A DNA stretch of 64,000 bases from Flavobacterium psychrotrophum. GTDB taxonomy: Bacteria > Bacteroidota > Bacteroidia > Flavobacteriales > Flavobacteriaceae. Both the position numbers and the translations under genes were made by a program. The DNA lies in NCBI RefSeq assembly GCF_003403075.1, contig NZ_CP031557.1:2294001-2358000 (forward strand). The letters are read 5' to 3'. Positions 15,904-25,852 of the stretch are shown here, in pieces. The notes below the pieces were generated by a model. The model saw nothing but the letters and a program-made list of their open reading frames with translations. It made no database searches and was not told where the DNA came from. Each line of letters begins with the position of its first letter. Within the stretch, counting starts at the first letter, position 1.

Positions 15904-18900
15904 TTAGAAGGTTACATTAATTCCAAAGTTTATAACTTTGCTTTGTGGATAATTATAACCTGAACCATTATTGTTTTCAGGATTTTCAGGATCAAAATCT
16001 TTCATATCAGGGCTATAGGTAAATAAGTTGAAACCGCTTACATACATCCTGAAATTTTGTACTGCAAATTTTTGTGTAAAAGAAACCGGTAATGTATAAC
16101 CCAGTTCTAACGTTTTTAAACGTATGTAATCTGTTTTACGCAACCAATATGTGTTTCGCTGGCTTACCCAATATTCATTTGTACGATTGTAAGTGCGCGG
16201 GTTGGTAGTGCTTGGATTTTCTTCTGTCCATCTTCCGTCATAAAATCGTTGTAAGTAGTTACCAAAATCTCCCGACTCCGTTGTCTGGTAAAATACGCCT
16301 CCGGCTGCACCCTGAAATAGTAAACTTAAATCAAAACCTTTATAGGCTGCATTAAGATTAAGCCCTCCTGTAAATCGTGGCGCTCCTGTTTTTTCGCTTC
16401 TCGTACGGTCTTTTCCGTCAATAACTCCATCGCCATTAACATCTTCAAAAATAATGTCTCCGGGCCTGGCTCCAGACCAGTGCGCTGAATTGTCTATCTC
16501 CTGCTGGTTTTGGTATATACCTACGGCATTATAATACAGTGCAGATCCATAAGGGAAACCCGTGGTTTGCTGATAATCTGGCGCTCCGGGAGACTCATCC
16601 CAATACAATATTTTGTTTTTAGCATACGTTCCGTTTACACTAACACTATATGTAAAATCATTTACAGCACCGTTATAGCCCAGGTTAAACTCCATACCCC
16701 TGTTTACAAACCTGCCTATGTTTTCGGCTGGTAATGATAAGCCCGCAGTATTGGGTACAGAGGCATTTCGTGTCCATAAAATTTCGTTACGCTTGTTGTT
16801 AAAATACTCCGCGGTGAAAAATAATTTCCCTTCAAGAAATTGTAAATCTAAAGCAAGGTTGCGCTGAATTGCCTTTTCCCAGGTTACACCTGTATTAGGT
16901 ACAACACCTTCGTAAAGCGTTTGATTGCGCACATTGCCCTGTCCGTTAATATGTGCTAAACCACCAAGGGTGTAAGAAGCTAAATATTGATATGGTGCTA
17001 TAAGGTCATTACCGGTTTGCCCGGCAGATGCCCTTAACTTAGCAAAGTTGATGAATGGCACATTTTTTTTCCAGAAATTTTCTTCAGAAATTACGTATCC
17101 AAGAGATACACCGGGAAAGAAACCAAACCTGCTTCCTTGCTCAAAAATATAAGATCCCTGATACCTCCACACAAATTCTGCAAGGTATTTATCTTTATAT
17201 GCGTAATTTACCCTTCCAAAATAATTAAGCCTTGCATTTTCAAAAGCAGAGCCGTTATTATTTATTTCTGCCTGCCCACCGGCAAACATCTGGTCTATAG
17301 CTGTTGATTGAAAGTATCTCCTGAAAGCGCTGAAATTATCCCCCTTACCTGTTATCCTTTCTACACCGGCAAGTACATTTACAGCATGGTCTGTTGCAAA
17401 AGTGTTCGTATAATCAATTACACCCCTTGTTAGAATGTTCTGATTATCTTCCATATACTCATTTAATCTGGCATCATCATATCCTTTTTTTCCTTCAACT
17501 AATAGCGGCTGGCCATTGGCGTCCAGAGTGCTGCCGTCCCACGAGTACAAATACCACGGGGTTCTCCATGTTTTATTAAACCTGAAGCTTTTATCAATAG
17601 ATGCGTTAGCTTTTATAGTAAGCCCATTAATTCCCGGGATTTTAAAATCGATTCCGAAATCAGAGTTCAGTATATATCTTTTATCACGGTCATAACCGGT
17701 TGCATCACTGGCTATAACAACCGGATTGTTACCAAACTCTATATCGGGTCCGGGCTTTCCGTTAGGCCAATAAGCAGGCATGTTTGGTTTTCCGCGCATT
17801 AAAAAGGTAAAAATATCACCGGCAGATCGTGTACCATACTGCCTGTCTTCCATACGCCCGGATATGTTAGAATATACTTTTATGTAATCATTCAGGGTTA
17901 TATCAAGATTAGAACGCAACGCGTATTCATCATATCTTGATGCGCTTTTTTTATAAAATCCATCCTGTTCTTTTTTTGATATACTTAAAAAATATCGGGT
18001 ATTTTCGCTGCCTCCCTCTATAGAGACATTAGTATAAGTTTGTTCTGACCATGGTTTAAGCGTTTCTTTAAACCAATTTGTATTAGGGTGCGTCCATGGG
18101 TTTGATCCATCACTAAACATTTGAATGTCCTCATCTGTATACCTTGAAGGATTACCGGAATAAGCATCAATTTCATTTAGCATAGTGGCATACTGTGCAG
18201 CATTTGCCATTTTAGGTAACGATGTGGGGCGTGCATACCCCTGGTTATGAGATAATCGTACTGTAGGTTTACCACTTTTACCACGCTTGGTAGTTATCAA
18301 AATTACACCGTTTGCTGCCTGCGCTCCATAAATAGCCGCAGAAGCATCTTTAAGTACAGATATAGTCTCAATGGTACTGGGATCAATCCTGTCTAACGAT
18401 CGTCCCGGTACACCATCTACAACAACTAGTGGAGAAGAATCGCCAAAAGTATTTACTCCGCGTATCCTAAGTGTTGCACCATCATACCCGGGCTCGCCAC
18501 CCTGAGATGTTGCAAAGACACCAGGCAGGCGCCCCGCTATGCTCTGGCTTACATTTGTAGTTGGCGATTTAAGTATTTCAGATCCCTTTACCACACTTAC
18601 CGCACCTGTTAAAGTTGCCTTTTTTTGTGTTCCGTAGCCCACTACAACAACCTCTTCGAGCTGGCTTATATCTTCTTCGAGCGATATATTGAATATTGTA
18701 GTGTCTTTTACAGAAATTTCCTGAGATTTAAAGCCCATGTAAGAAATTACCAATATAGCATCTGTAGGTGCTACTATTGAAAACTTACCATTTTCATCGG
18801 CATTTGCCGCTATCAGGGTTCCCTTAACAAGGATAGAAGCCCCAATTAATGGCATATTATCAGTCTTAGAAACAATTGTTCCTGTAATTGGCTCCTGAAA

Positions 18901-19023
18901 ATAAGCTTTAGATTCGATAGTTGTTGCTGAATATACTTTTAAAGGAATATTGCTTAAAAGCACTATAAGTAAGAAGACGTTCTTACGATTTCCTCTAAAG
19001 ATAAATTTGTAAAATTTATTCAT
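15904..19023 (-). CDS. SusC-family TonB-dependent glycan transporter
   Basis: A 1039-residue outer-membrane receptor. The open frame extends to a TTG at 19056, but the ATG at 19023 gives the natural start MNKFYKFIFRGNRKNVFLLI. Domains: signal sequence (1-33), carboxypeptidase-D-like regulatory domain (about 45-110, ITGTIVSKTDNMPLIGAS), TonB box/SusC signature region (LEEVVVVGYGTQKKATLTGA), plug (about 125-240, ending GAQAANGVILITTKRG), then a large beta barrel ending in YPQSKVINFGINVTF with terminal aromatic residue. With SusD it imports a glycan using TonB energy. It is preceded by a 641-bp gap and the hybrid two-component sensor, its likely activator. Confidence 0.96.
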   Translation of the reverse strand: MNKFYKFIFRGNRKNVFLLIVLLSNIPLKVYSATTIESKAYFQEPITGTIVSKTDNMPLIGASILVKGTLIAANADENGKFSIVAPTDAILVISYMGFKSQEISVKDTTIFNISLEEDISQLEEVVVVGYGTQKKATLTGAVSVVKGSEILKSPTTNVSQSIAGRLPGVFATSQGGEPGYDGATLRIRGVNTFGDSSPLVVVDGVPGRSLDRIDPSTIETISVLKDASAAIYGAQAANGVILITTKRGKSGKPTVRLSHNQGYARPTSLPKMANAAQYATMLNEIDAYSGNPSRYTDEDIQMFSDGSNPWTHPNTNWFKETLKPWSEQTYTNVSIEGGSENTRYFLSISKKEQDGFYKKSASRYDEYALRSNLDITLNDYIKVYSNISGRMEDRQYGTRSAGDIFTFLMRGKPNMPAYWPNGKPGPDIEFGNNPVVIASDATGYDRDKRYILNSDFGIDFKIPGINGLTIKANASIDKSFRFNKTWRTPWYLYSWDGSTLDANGQPLLVEGKKGYDDARLNEYMEDNQNILTRGVIDYTNTFATDHAVNVLAGVERITGKGDNFSAFRRYFQSTAIDQMFAGGQAEINNNGSAFENARLNYFGRVNYAYKDKYLAEFVWRYQGSYIFEQGSRFGFFPGVSLGYVISEENFWKKNVPFINFAKLRASAGQTGNDLIAPYQYLASYTLGGLAHINGQGNVRNQTLYEGVVPNTGVTWEKAIQRNLALDLQFLEGKLFFTAEYFNNKRNEILWTRNASVPNTAGLSLPAENIGRFVNRGMEFNLGYNGAVNDFTYSVSVNGTYAKNKILYWDESPGAPDYQQTTGFPYGSALYYNAVGIYQNQQEIDNSAHWSGARPGDIIFEDVNGDGVIDGKDRTRSEKTGAPRFTGGLNLNAAYKGFDLSLLFQGAAGGVFYQTTESGDFGNYLQRFYDGRWTEENPSTTNPRTYNRTNEYWVSQRNTYWLRKTDYIRLKTLELGYTLPVSFTQKFAVQNFRMYVSGFNLFTYSPDMKDFDPENPENNNGSGYNYPQSKVINFGINVTF

Positions 19024-19611
19024 GTAATTATGCGTTATGTTAAATTGTTTTCTCAACGGGATACTTAAAGTTTCTCCCTCACACTTCCGTAGGATGTACC
19101 ACGTAATTTGGTTGCTTCTTGTGTCTATTCTTATAATTAATATTTTTTTGTTACTCTAATTTTGATACACTATCAGGCATTATATTTATTGTTATTGTAG
19201 CAGGTTTTAGTGAAAACATAGCCTGCGGTTTTAACTAAAATTCCGCAGGCATGTGTGTAAAAAAATATCAACCAAATTTTACTTTCTCCATAGGCACTTA
19301 TATATATAATTAGTATTATTTGCGATTTCAATTCCTTAAAAGTGCCATGCTATAGTCCTTTTAAAAAGGCAACTTTTAATATTTTTTTAATTGGGCTACA
19401 TGAATTAGCCCAACACTACAACGTTATAGATTGGTGCAAATTAATTGAAGATTTGAGGTTGTGGCAGGGGGTAAAATTTAAATAATAGGGGGATATTATT
19501 TACGAAACTTAAAATAACAGACGTATTTACTGGGATAAAGAGCATTTAAGTGTAAAACAGACACATTTAATTTGAGGTTGTGGTAAGTTTAGGATATTTG
19601 TTAAATAAAAA
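19024..19611. other. 588-bp regulatory gap between the HTCS gene and susC
   Basis: No gene seen. It contains two copies of a 14-bp direct repeat (19451-19464 and 19570-19583), a hairpin GCCTGCGG / CCGCAGGC at 19221-19228 and 19243-19250, and another, TTGGGCTA / TAGCCCAA, at 19391-19398 and 19406-19413. Neither hairpin is followed by a T-run on the minus strand, so they are not obvious terminators and would lie in a long susC leader or its promoter region. No exact TAnnTTTG element was found for susC. Confidence 0.55.
19451..19583. repeat. 14-bp direct repeat pair, candidate HTCS binding sites
   Basis: ATTTGAGGTTGTGG occurs perfectly at 19451-19464 and 19570-19583, 119 bp apart, between the regulator gene and susC. 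Regulators with AraC-type DNA-binding domains commonly use direct repeats upstream of the susC promoter, so these are candidates; binding is inferred. Confidence 0.45.
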
Positions 19612-19639
19612 AGTCTGCCGGCATAGTTGCCGGCAGACT
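19612..19639 (-). terminator. terminator of the HTCS gene
   Basis: AGTCTGCCGGCA (19612-19623) and TGCCGGCAGACT (19628-19639) form a perfect 12-bp stem with a TAGT loop. On the minus strand TTTTTTATTT follows. It starts 25 bp after the stop at 19665. Confidence 0.9.
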
Positions 19640-19664
19640 TCATTATAAACTATCATTTTTGATA

Positions 19665-22600
19665 TTAAATATTCTGGTCTTTTATAATCTTTAAATCTTT
19701 ATTAAAAGAGCTTCTGTACTTTTTTATATATACAGATGGCGTCATTCCAAAAAGTGCTACAAATTGCTGCCTGAAATATTTTTGGTCTTCGAGGCCCACA
19801 CGGGTGCTTGCCTGGGCTATGGTAATATTAGATTCGGTAAGCATTAAGTAAGCGGCCCTTCTTAAACGTACTGCACGTATAAAGGCATTTAAAGACTGCC
19901 CTGAAATCATGTTTATTTTATCATAAAGCATACGATAACTTAAACCCATTAGTTTAGAAAACTCCTGAGCTGTAAAATCATTATTCTCTATGTTTTTTTC
20001 AATAATCTCGATACAATCCTGAAGGAATTTTTGATATTCAAGCGGAACTTTAAGCTTATTTTCCTGTAATGTTATATTGTTAAGAAAATATGCCCTTAAA
20101 TCGTCTCTTCTTTTTATTAAGCGTGCGGCCTTAGCCAGTAAAATGTCACTATCAAACGGTTTGGTAATATAATCATCTGCTCCTTCAATAATACCTTCAA
20201 CCTGAGTTTGGTTATTAGTAGTTCCTGTTAGCAAAATTATAGGGATGTGGCTTAGCTCCTTATCATTTTTAACTGCCTTGCAAAGTTCCAGCCCCGAAAG
20301 GCCATCCATTTGAATATCCGATATTATAAGGTCTGGCAATTGTTTGCGAGCAATTTCTAAGCCATCTTCACCATTCATGGCGCTATATAAAATATACCTG
20401 TTAGAGAAAAGTTGTTTAAGGTAATCTAATAGTTCTGTATCATCATCAATTAATAACACAGACTTTTTATCACTTAACAGCATTGATTCTGATTGTGGGT
20501 TGTCATTAACATCTTCAAGATCAATATCTGATTTATTTTCTAACTCATGAGGCATAAGTTCAATTAAAAGCTCAGACATTTTGTTAGGACCCGGGTGGGT
20601 AATAACTTCATTATCGACTTGTATAGATTTATTAAGTAATACAGTAAAGGTTGTACCCTTGTTTGCTATACTGCTAAATACAACATTACCCTTGTGTTGT
20701 TCCACAAAATACTTTACTACATACAGCCCCACGCCAAAGCCTGTACCCATTGTAGAAAAACGGTCTCTCCTAAATTTATCAAACACAAAAGGTTTTTCAC
20801 TCTCGGTTATACCTACACCGGTATCTTTAACATTAATTAGTACCTTATCGTCTGATTCTTCCAGAGATAATGTGACTGCCCCATCCTTTGGCGTATATTT
20901 AATAGCATTTGAAACTAAATTAAATATTACGATTTCTATTTTTTCGTAGTCAGCATATATCTCTATATTATTTTCGGAGTTTGTGAAGTGATAGTTAAGC
21001 CTTTTTTCTTTTGCTAAATTTACAAAACATAAAAACACTTCGTTAAGCAGTATGTTTATGCTAAATTTAGATAGTTTAGGTTCGTAAGCATCACTTTCAG
21101 CTTTTTTAAATAACAAAAGCTGGTCTACCAGGCTTAGTAGCCTTTTAGCATTCCTGTAGGCTACATGCATCTCTGACGATAAACTGTCATCATTTTTGAT
21201 TACAGCATTTTTAAGTAATATTTTTTTTAGAGGATTTACAATTAAAGACAAGGGAGTTCTAAATTCATGAGTAATATATGTAAACATAGCGCGTTGCCTT
21301 TCAGAAAGTTCTTTTTCTCGGTCGCGCTCCATATTTGCTTTGTTAATCTTTAATTTTATTTGGTGCCTGTTCTTACTGTATCTTATATAGCCTGTAATTA
21401 TGCCTGCTCCAACAAATATATATATTAAATATGCCCACCATGTTCTATACCAAGGTGGTAAAATTTTAATTTCTATTAAATCGTATGCTTTATCCCAGCC
21501 TCCTCTAAGGTTAGTGCCTTTTACACTAAAAATGTAATCGCCTTCCGGAAGTTTAGTATAATTTGCTGTTTTTGATTTGCCGGAATAATACCAGCTTTTA
21601 TCTCTGCCTTTAATTTGATAAGCATAACTAATTTTATCTCCATCGTTATAATCTAATGTTAAAAACTCAAGTGAAAATGTATTATACTCATAAGGTAGTG
21701 TTACCTGTTTTGTTTTGAATTTATTTGATGACACAGCAATTTCATCAAAATTTTCGACAGGCTTATTATTAATTTTAAAGCCCGATAGTACTATAGGTTT
21801 ATTTTTATGCGCATCTTTAATATCGTTAGGATAAAATATATTAAATCCGCTTAACCCACCAAAAACAAACTCGCCACTAGACAGCTTTAACGACGCATTG
21901 TAACTAAACTGGCTGCTTTGAAGTCCGTCACGTATAGAAAAATTCCTGAAATGTTCACGTTTTGAATTAAACTGCGATAGCCCGTTAAATGTACTCATCC
22001 ATAACGTACCCTGATCATCTTCTAAAATTCTGAGTATGGTGTTGCTTGGCAAACCATCCTTAAGAGTAAAACGCTTGTATTTTCCATTTTCAGGATTAAA
22101 TTTTAATAATCCGCCCTCTTGTATTCCAATCCATAATTGCTTGTCTCTATCTTCATAGATACAACGAATAATGTATCCAATATTATAAATCTTATGCTTG
22201 TTTAACTTTACATCAATTTCAATAAGTTCAGTATAATTTCCGCCCCACAATTTGCCATTGGATGCAGATGTTATGCTTTGTAAATTTGCGATTGCTTTAT
22301 TATAAACTTCAAACTTTTGAAGTTGTTGATTAAACAAGTATAGATAACCTGTGTTAGTAGCACATGCCCATATATTTAAAAACTTATCTTGATATACGCA
22401 CCAAACGTTTTCTTCGTTACGCCCGGTATCCTCGTTATAACACGAAAAGCGCTCTGCATTTTTATGGCCAGCCTTAATTCTGCCAACACCTCCGCCCCAT
22501 GTAGAAAACCAAATATTGTTATTGCTGTCTTTAATTAAACTGGTTATGCAATTGCTAAAAATCTTTTTAAAATCGGTTTGCTCAGTGTTATATAAGGTAT

Positions 22601-23747
22601 AAGAATTATTTTTTCGGTTCCAAACCCGTAATCCTCCACCATCTGTACCTATCCAAAGGTTCTTATCATTGTCTTCACAAAACGAGAATATAAAGTCTTG
22701 TTCGGGTTTTTCCTTATCATTATCGTAACGAATAGTTTTAAAATCCTGAGTAATATTACCTTCCATCATTATCCCTCCCCGCAGTGTGGCATACCATTTG
22801 TTTCCTGACGAATCTTCAAATATATCCCATACTACATTACTCATCATATTTTTTGGATTTCCACCAGGATAATATGGATAAACAGCGTTGTTTTTCAATT
22901 CATAAATTCCATGTTTACCGCCGTCTGTTGCTAAAAGTATACGTTCATTCTTATCTTTCATTATGTTAGATATGGTAACTTTACTTTTAAAATAATTCTG
23001 CGATAATTTTTTGATTTTAGTATCAAATAAAAAAAGTCCATTATCAGTACCTAACAACAATTGTCCGTCTTTAAAACTTTGCAGGCACTTTACTTCCATA
23101 CTGCATTTATATACTAATTGCAGTTTATTTGTTGCAATGTTCAATTTACAAATGCCATAATCCCTTACATATATGTACCTGTTGCCATTAGTAATTTCAG
23201 AAATAGCACTAACATTGTAAGACTCTTTTTTGCTATTGCCAAGCGGTATTATAGAACCTGTAAATGACCCGTTTTTAAAGAGAATTAAACCGTGCATTTG
23301 TGTAGCAACCAGTACAGACTTACCTGAAGATTCTATTTGATGAGTAACATTATTAAGAAGCTGTAACCCGCCTCTGTTCAAAAAATGAACTGATTTAAAT
23401 TTTAGCTTGTTTTTGTTAAAAACACTAACACCTTTAGGACCTCCGGCCCAAATGTAACCATTACTGTCACTGGCAACACAATAGACTGTACTACTGGCTA
23501 ATGAGTTGTGAGGTTGCAGAGAATTATTGTAAACAGTAAAAGAATAGCCATCATACATATTTAATCCGTCAAACGTACCAAACCACATAAATCCATCTTT
23601 GTCTTCACATATATTGGTAACAAGGTTGTTTGACAGCCCATTAAAAATGTTCAAAACCTGAACGGGCTGATTTTGAGAAAATGCAGAAAAATATATAAAT
23701 AGTGAAAATAAACTTAAACCAAATTTTCTATTGAAAAAAAACATCAT
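19665..23747 (-). CDS. hybrid two-component system sensor/regulator (HTCS) of the polysaccharide utilisation locus
   Basis: A 1360-residue one-protein two-component system. Order: signal sequence (1-25), periplasmic sensor of repeated Reg_prop blades (about 30-660, many WFGTFDGL/WIGTDGGGL-type repeats), Y_Y_Y domain (about 670-760), one membrane helix (about 769-791, WWAYLIYIFVGAGIITGYI), HisKA with phospho-histidine in THEFRTPLS (about 826), HATPase (NLVSNAIKYTP, GVGLYVV), receiver with aspartate in SDIQMDG (about 1143), and a C-terminal AraC helix-turn-helix. It senses a glycan fragment in the periplasm and activates the adjacent susC-susD-GH2 operon. Two in-frame ATGs overlap at the start (23747 and 23744). 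Confidence 0.95.
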   Translation of the reverse strand: MMFFFNRKFGLSLFSLFIYFSAFSQNQPVQVLNIFNGLSNNLVTNICEDKDGFMWFGTFDGLNMYDGYSFTVYNNSLQPHNSLASSTVYCVASDSNGYIWAGGPKGVSVFNKNKLKFKSVHFLNRGGLQLLNNVTHQIESSGKSVLVATQMHGLILFKNGSFTGSIIPLGNSKKESYNVSAISEITNGNRYIYVRDYGICKLNIATNKLQLVYKCSMEVKCLQSFKDGQLLLGTDNGLFLFDTKIKKLSQNYFKSKVTISNIMKDKNERILLATDGGKHGIYELKNNAVYPYYPGGNPKNMMSNVVWDIFEDSSGNKWYATLRGGIMMEGNITQDFKTIRYDNDKEKPEQDFIFSFCEDNDKNLWIGTDGGGLRVWNRKNNSYTLYNTEQTDFKKIFSNCITSLIKDSNNNIWFSTWGGGVGRIKAGHKNAERFSCYNEDTGRNEENVWCVYQDKFLNIWACATNTGYLYLFNQQLQKFEVYNKAIANLQSITSASNGKLWGGNYTELIEIDVKLNKHKIYNIGYIIRCIYEDRDKQLWIGIQEGGLLKFNPENGKYKRFTLKDGLPSNTILRILEDDQGTLWMSTFNGLSQFNSKREHFRNFSIRDGLQSSQFSYNASLKLSSGEFVFGGLSGFNIFYPNDIKDAHKNKPIVLSGFKINNKPVENFDEIAVSSNKFKTKQVTLPYEYNTFSLEFLTLDYNDGDKISYAYQIKGRDKSWYYSGKSKTANYTKLPEGDYIFSVKGTNLRGGWDKAYDLIEIKILPPWYRTWWAYLIYIFVGAGIITGYIRYSKNRHQIKLKINKANMERDREKELSERQRAMFTYITHEFRTPLSLIVNPLKKILLKNAVIKNDDSLSSEMHVAYRNAKRLLSLVDQLLLFKKAESDAYEPKLSKFSINILLNEVFLCFVNLAKEKRLNYHFTNSENNIEIYADYEKIEIVIFNLVSNAIKYTPKDGAVTLSLEESDDKVLINVKDTGVGITESEKPFVFDKFRRDRFSTMGTGFGVGLYVVKYFVEQHKGNVVFSSIANKGTTFTVLLNKSIQVDNEVITHPGPNKMSELLIELMPHELENKSDIDLEDVNDNPQSESMLLSDKKSVLLIDDDTELLDYLKQLFSNRYILYSAMNGEDGLEIARKQLPDLIISDIQMDGLSGLELCKAVKNDKELSHIPIILLTGTTNNQTQVEGIIEGADDYITKPFDSDILLAKAARLIKRRDDLRAYFLNNITLQENKLKVPLEYQKFLQDCIEIIEKNIENNDFTAQEFSKLMGLSYRMLYDKINMISGQSLNAFIRAVRLRRAAYLMLTESNITIAQASTRVGLEDQKYFRQQFVALFGMTPSVYIKKYRSSFNKDLKIIKDQNI

Positions 23748-23961
23748 ACAAAATATTTGTATTTATAATTATAAATAACACAAATTTATAACTAAAAAAC
23801 TACAAACCTGTTATTTTCAGATTACATATAAAAATCTGCATGCAGCTGTAGTTTAAACTTATTTCTTGTTGAATTTTATTGTAATAATCCTGTCGGTCGC
23901 AAACTGAGGGCTTATGTTCAGGGCATAGGCATAGCACTATATTACTGTATTTTAATAAGTA

Positions 23962-23986
23962 GCCCCGGAAAAAAAATCCCCGGGGC
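23962..23986 (-). terminator. hairpin terminator behind the thioredoxin-fold gene
   Basis: GCCCCGG (23962-23968) pairs with CCGGGGC (23980-23986) around an A-rich loop, 8 bp after the stop at 23995. The strand downstream is T-poor, so the call is moderate. Confidence 0.5.
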
Positions 23987-23994
23987 ACTATTTG

Positions 23995-24225
23995 CTATTT
24001 TACATCTTCTATTGCTGCGCCATAGTTAATGTGCAGCACATTGCCATTAGCAAGTACCAGAGCCGGCACCGATTTAACCCCGACAGCTTTAGCATCAGAA
24101 ATCTTTGAGGTGTCATTTCCAAGATGAATAACTTCTACATTTTCTGAAGGGATTAAGGTAAGGATATCCTCTTCTGCACTAACACATACAGGACAGCCTG
24201 CATGATAAAAAATTGCTTTCGCCAT
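23995..24225 (-). CDS. thioredoxin/glutaredoxin-fold small protein with CPVC motif
   Basis: A 76-residue protein with the redox motif CPVC at residues 11-14 (FYHAGCPVCVSAEEDI) and the cis-proline motif KSVPALVL near residue 52, the minimal thioredoxin fold of the glutaredoxin-like type. It lacks a signal peptide, so it is cytoplasmic. It lies 82 bp downstream of the DHDPS-like gene on the same strand and is probably the last gene of a cupin-lyase-redoxin operon divergent from a MocR regulator. Substrate unknown; it could reduce a partner disulfide or act as a thiol chaperone. Confidence 0.8.
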   Translation of the reverse strand: MAKAIFYHAGCPVCVSAEEDILTLIPSENVEVIHLGNDTSKISDAKAVGVKSVPALVLANGNVLHINYGAAIEDVK

Positions 24226-24307
24226 GATTATTTAATTTAATTGTTTTTACGTTTTAAAAATAATTCCAAACTGTACGCATATACCGGTACAGAATTTAAA
24301 ATAGTAA

Positions 24308-25207
24308 CTAGTCCAGCCCTGCGGGATGAAATACCCTGCCCAGGATAGCTTCTAACTCAGTCAATTCAACAAGTGCCAGTGGCTGCAGAGGGCTTCTAAG
24401 GCCTCCGCCTTCCCTCCCAAGTATATTCAGGCCGGCCTTGATTGCCCTTGGCAGTCCTTTAGCTACAATGAACTGCAGCAACTCAACCTGCTGGTAGAAC
24501 AGTTTTCGTGCGTTATCCATATTATTATCCTGAACGGCATCATACAGGGCAAGGTTAAGGCCGGGAATCAGGTTAGGTGCAGCTGTACACCATCCGGTGG
24601 CGCCCGCTGCAAGGGCAGCAAGAGCCAAAGGGTTGGAGCCATTGTAAAAAGCCACATCCTCTCCTATTTCCCTACGCAGGGTATGCATACGCTGTATGTC
24701 TCCCGTGCTCTCCTTGATCATTGTTACATTCGGAATTTCCAAGAGCCGCTTTAGTAATGCGGGAGACATATCAATACCGCCCGTGGCAGGGTTATTATAA
24801 GCCATAATTGGTATTCCTACAGTAGAGGCCACACGGTCATAATGTTTTACAATTTCATCATCGGTAAGCTTCCAATAGCTCATTGGCAGTATCATTATCG
24901 CATCTGCGCCTGCTTTTTCTGCAAAACGGGCGTGGTAAATGGTTTTCTCTGTGGTAAGATTAGAAACCCCTATAAGAGTGGGAATACGCCCGGCAACCTG
25001 CCCTATAGCCGCTTCGGTTACCGCCTCTTTTTCCGCGTCTGATAAATAGGGTAAGACTCCGGTACTGCCTAAGGGTGCAATGCCGTGGCTTCCTGACGTA
25101 ACCAGTGCCTCTACCTGTTCTTTAAACAACTTAATATTTACTTTCTCATTTTCATCGAAAGGCGTAATGGGATAAGCGATGACGCCTTTTAAGGGTACTT
25201 TTTTCAT
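24308..25207 (-). CDS. dihydrodipicolinate synthase/N-acetylneuraminate lyase superfamily protein
   Basis: A 299-residue TIM-barrel class I aldolase. It has the Schiff-base lysine in MIKESTGD, MAYNNPATG (the YNNP motif) and the tyrosine region ILPMSYW. The substrate carboxylate loop reads PLGSTGVLPYLS, where true DapA has GTTGE, so it is unlikely to be the lysine-pathway enzyme. Family members cleave or form 2-oxo acids. It follows the cupin gene by 42 bp and precedes the thioredoxin-fold gene. Because it is probably controlled by the adjacent MocR regulator, an amino-acid or amino-sugar-derived 2-oxo acid is a reasonable guess for the substrate. Confidence 0.85.
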   Translation of the reverse strand: MKKVPLKGVIAYPITPFDENEKVNIKLFKEQVEALVTSGSHGIAPLGSTGVLPYLSDAEKEAVTEAAIGQVAGRIPTLIGVSNLTTEKTIYHARFAEKAGADAIMILPMSYWKLTDDEIVKHYDRVASTVGIPIMAYNNPATGGIDMSPALLKRLLEIPNVTMIKESTGDIQRMHTLRREIGEDVAFYNGSNPLALAALAAGATGWCTAAPNLIPGLNLALYDAVQDNNMDNARKLFYQQVELLQFIVAKGLPRAIKAGLNILGREGGGLRSPLQPLALVELTELEAILGRVFHPAGLD

Positions 25208-25249
25208 GATTATAATTATTATTAGGCTTTAGGCTCGTTTGCCTGTTAA

Positions 25250-25753
25250 TTAAGAATCCCTTCCCTCTTCCTCCCGCAGTGCAACGCCAAGGTTTTGAAG
25301 TTGTGGCGCGTTTTCACAGGCAAGGTATTTTGCATTTTCACTGTCACTAAGGTTTTGGTGCCTGTGCCATGCCCATGACGGGATGTATACAGCATCACCT
25401 GCTTGCCATTCTATTCGCTCATCTTCAATTTCCGTCCAGCCCTTTCCTTCAATCACATACAGTACTGTCTCATAAGTGTGTCGGTGTCGATTAGTCATTT
25501 GCCCAGGTAATAAACCACCAATGGTCATACTGACGTTTTTGCTTGGGAGGTCTACGAAAAATACAGGATGTTTCCTTTCGGTAGAGAATTGATTGTGTAC
25601 ACCTGCATTTTCCACATTTTTATGTATCATATGTGTGGGTTTTACATATGTGGGCCTTGCAAAAGTTTGGTGAAAGTCCTTTGAACTGAATTGTTTTTGT
25701 TCATCCTTTTGCGCTATCGCTTTTTTTGTATCTACTGTACCGGTTTCTGCCAT
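25250..25753 (-). CDS. single-domain cupin protein
   Basis: A 167-residue protein with one cupin barrel (about 85-150). Motif 1 is recognisable in RHTYETVLYVIEGKG with metal-binding H and E, and motif 2 in GDAVYIPSWAWHRHQN with the second histidine. No signal peptide. Such proteins are dioxygenases, isomerases or small-molecule binders. It is the first gene of the operon, reading away from the MocR gene across a 99-bp shared promoter region. Its function is not assignable from sequence. Confidence 0.8.
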   Translation of the reverse strand: MAETGTVDTKKAIAQKDEQKQFSSKDFHQTFARPTYVKPTHMIHKNVENAGVHNQFSTERKHPVFFVDLPSKNVSMTIGGLLPGQMTNRHRHTYETVLYVIEGKGWTEIEDERIEWQAGDAVYIPSWAWHRHQNLSDSENAKYLACENAPQLQNLGVALREEEGRDS

Positions 25754-25788
25754 AATTTCAAAAAATTAAATTTTGTGTTTTATTACAG

Positions 25789-25819
25789 TACAAAAGTATT
25801 GTAACTTTGGACTACACAA
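25789..25819. promoter_or_regulatory. overlapping divergent promoters and inverted-repeat operator
   Basis: On the minus strand TTG (25817-25819), 18 bp, then TACTTTTG (25791-25798) forms a full Bacteroidota promoter for the cupin operon. On the plus strand TAACTTTG (25802-25809) is a -7 element for the MocR gene. A perfect dyad TACAA-AAGTA-TTGTA (25789-25803) overlaps both. One regulator bound there could switch both directions. Confidence 0.6.
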
Positions 25820-25852
25820 AAGATACAGTTTTTATAAAAACAGATAGTCCAG

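Noticed and set aside
23800..23988. 62-codon minus frame between the HTCS and redoxin genes
   Set aside because: It overlaps the terminator at 23962-23986; no family features.
24308..25207. assignment as dapA of lysine biosynthesis
   Set aside because: The GTTGE loop is replaced by GSTGV and the neighbours are unrelated to lysine synthesis.
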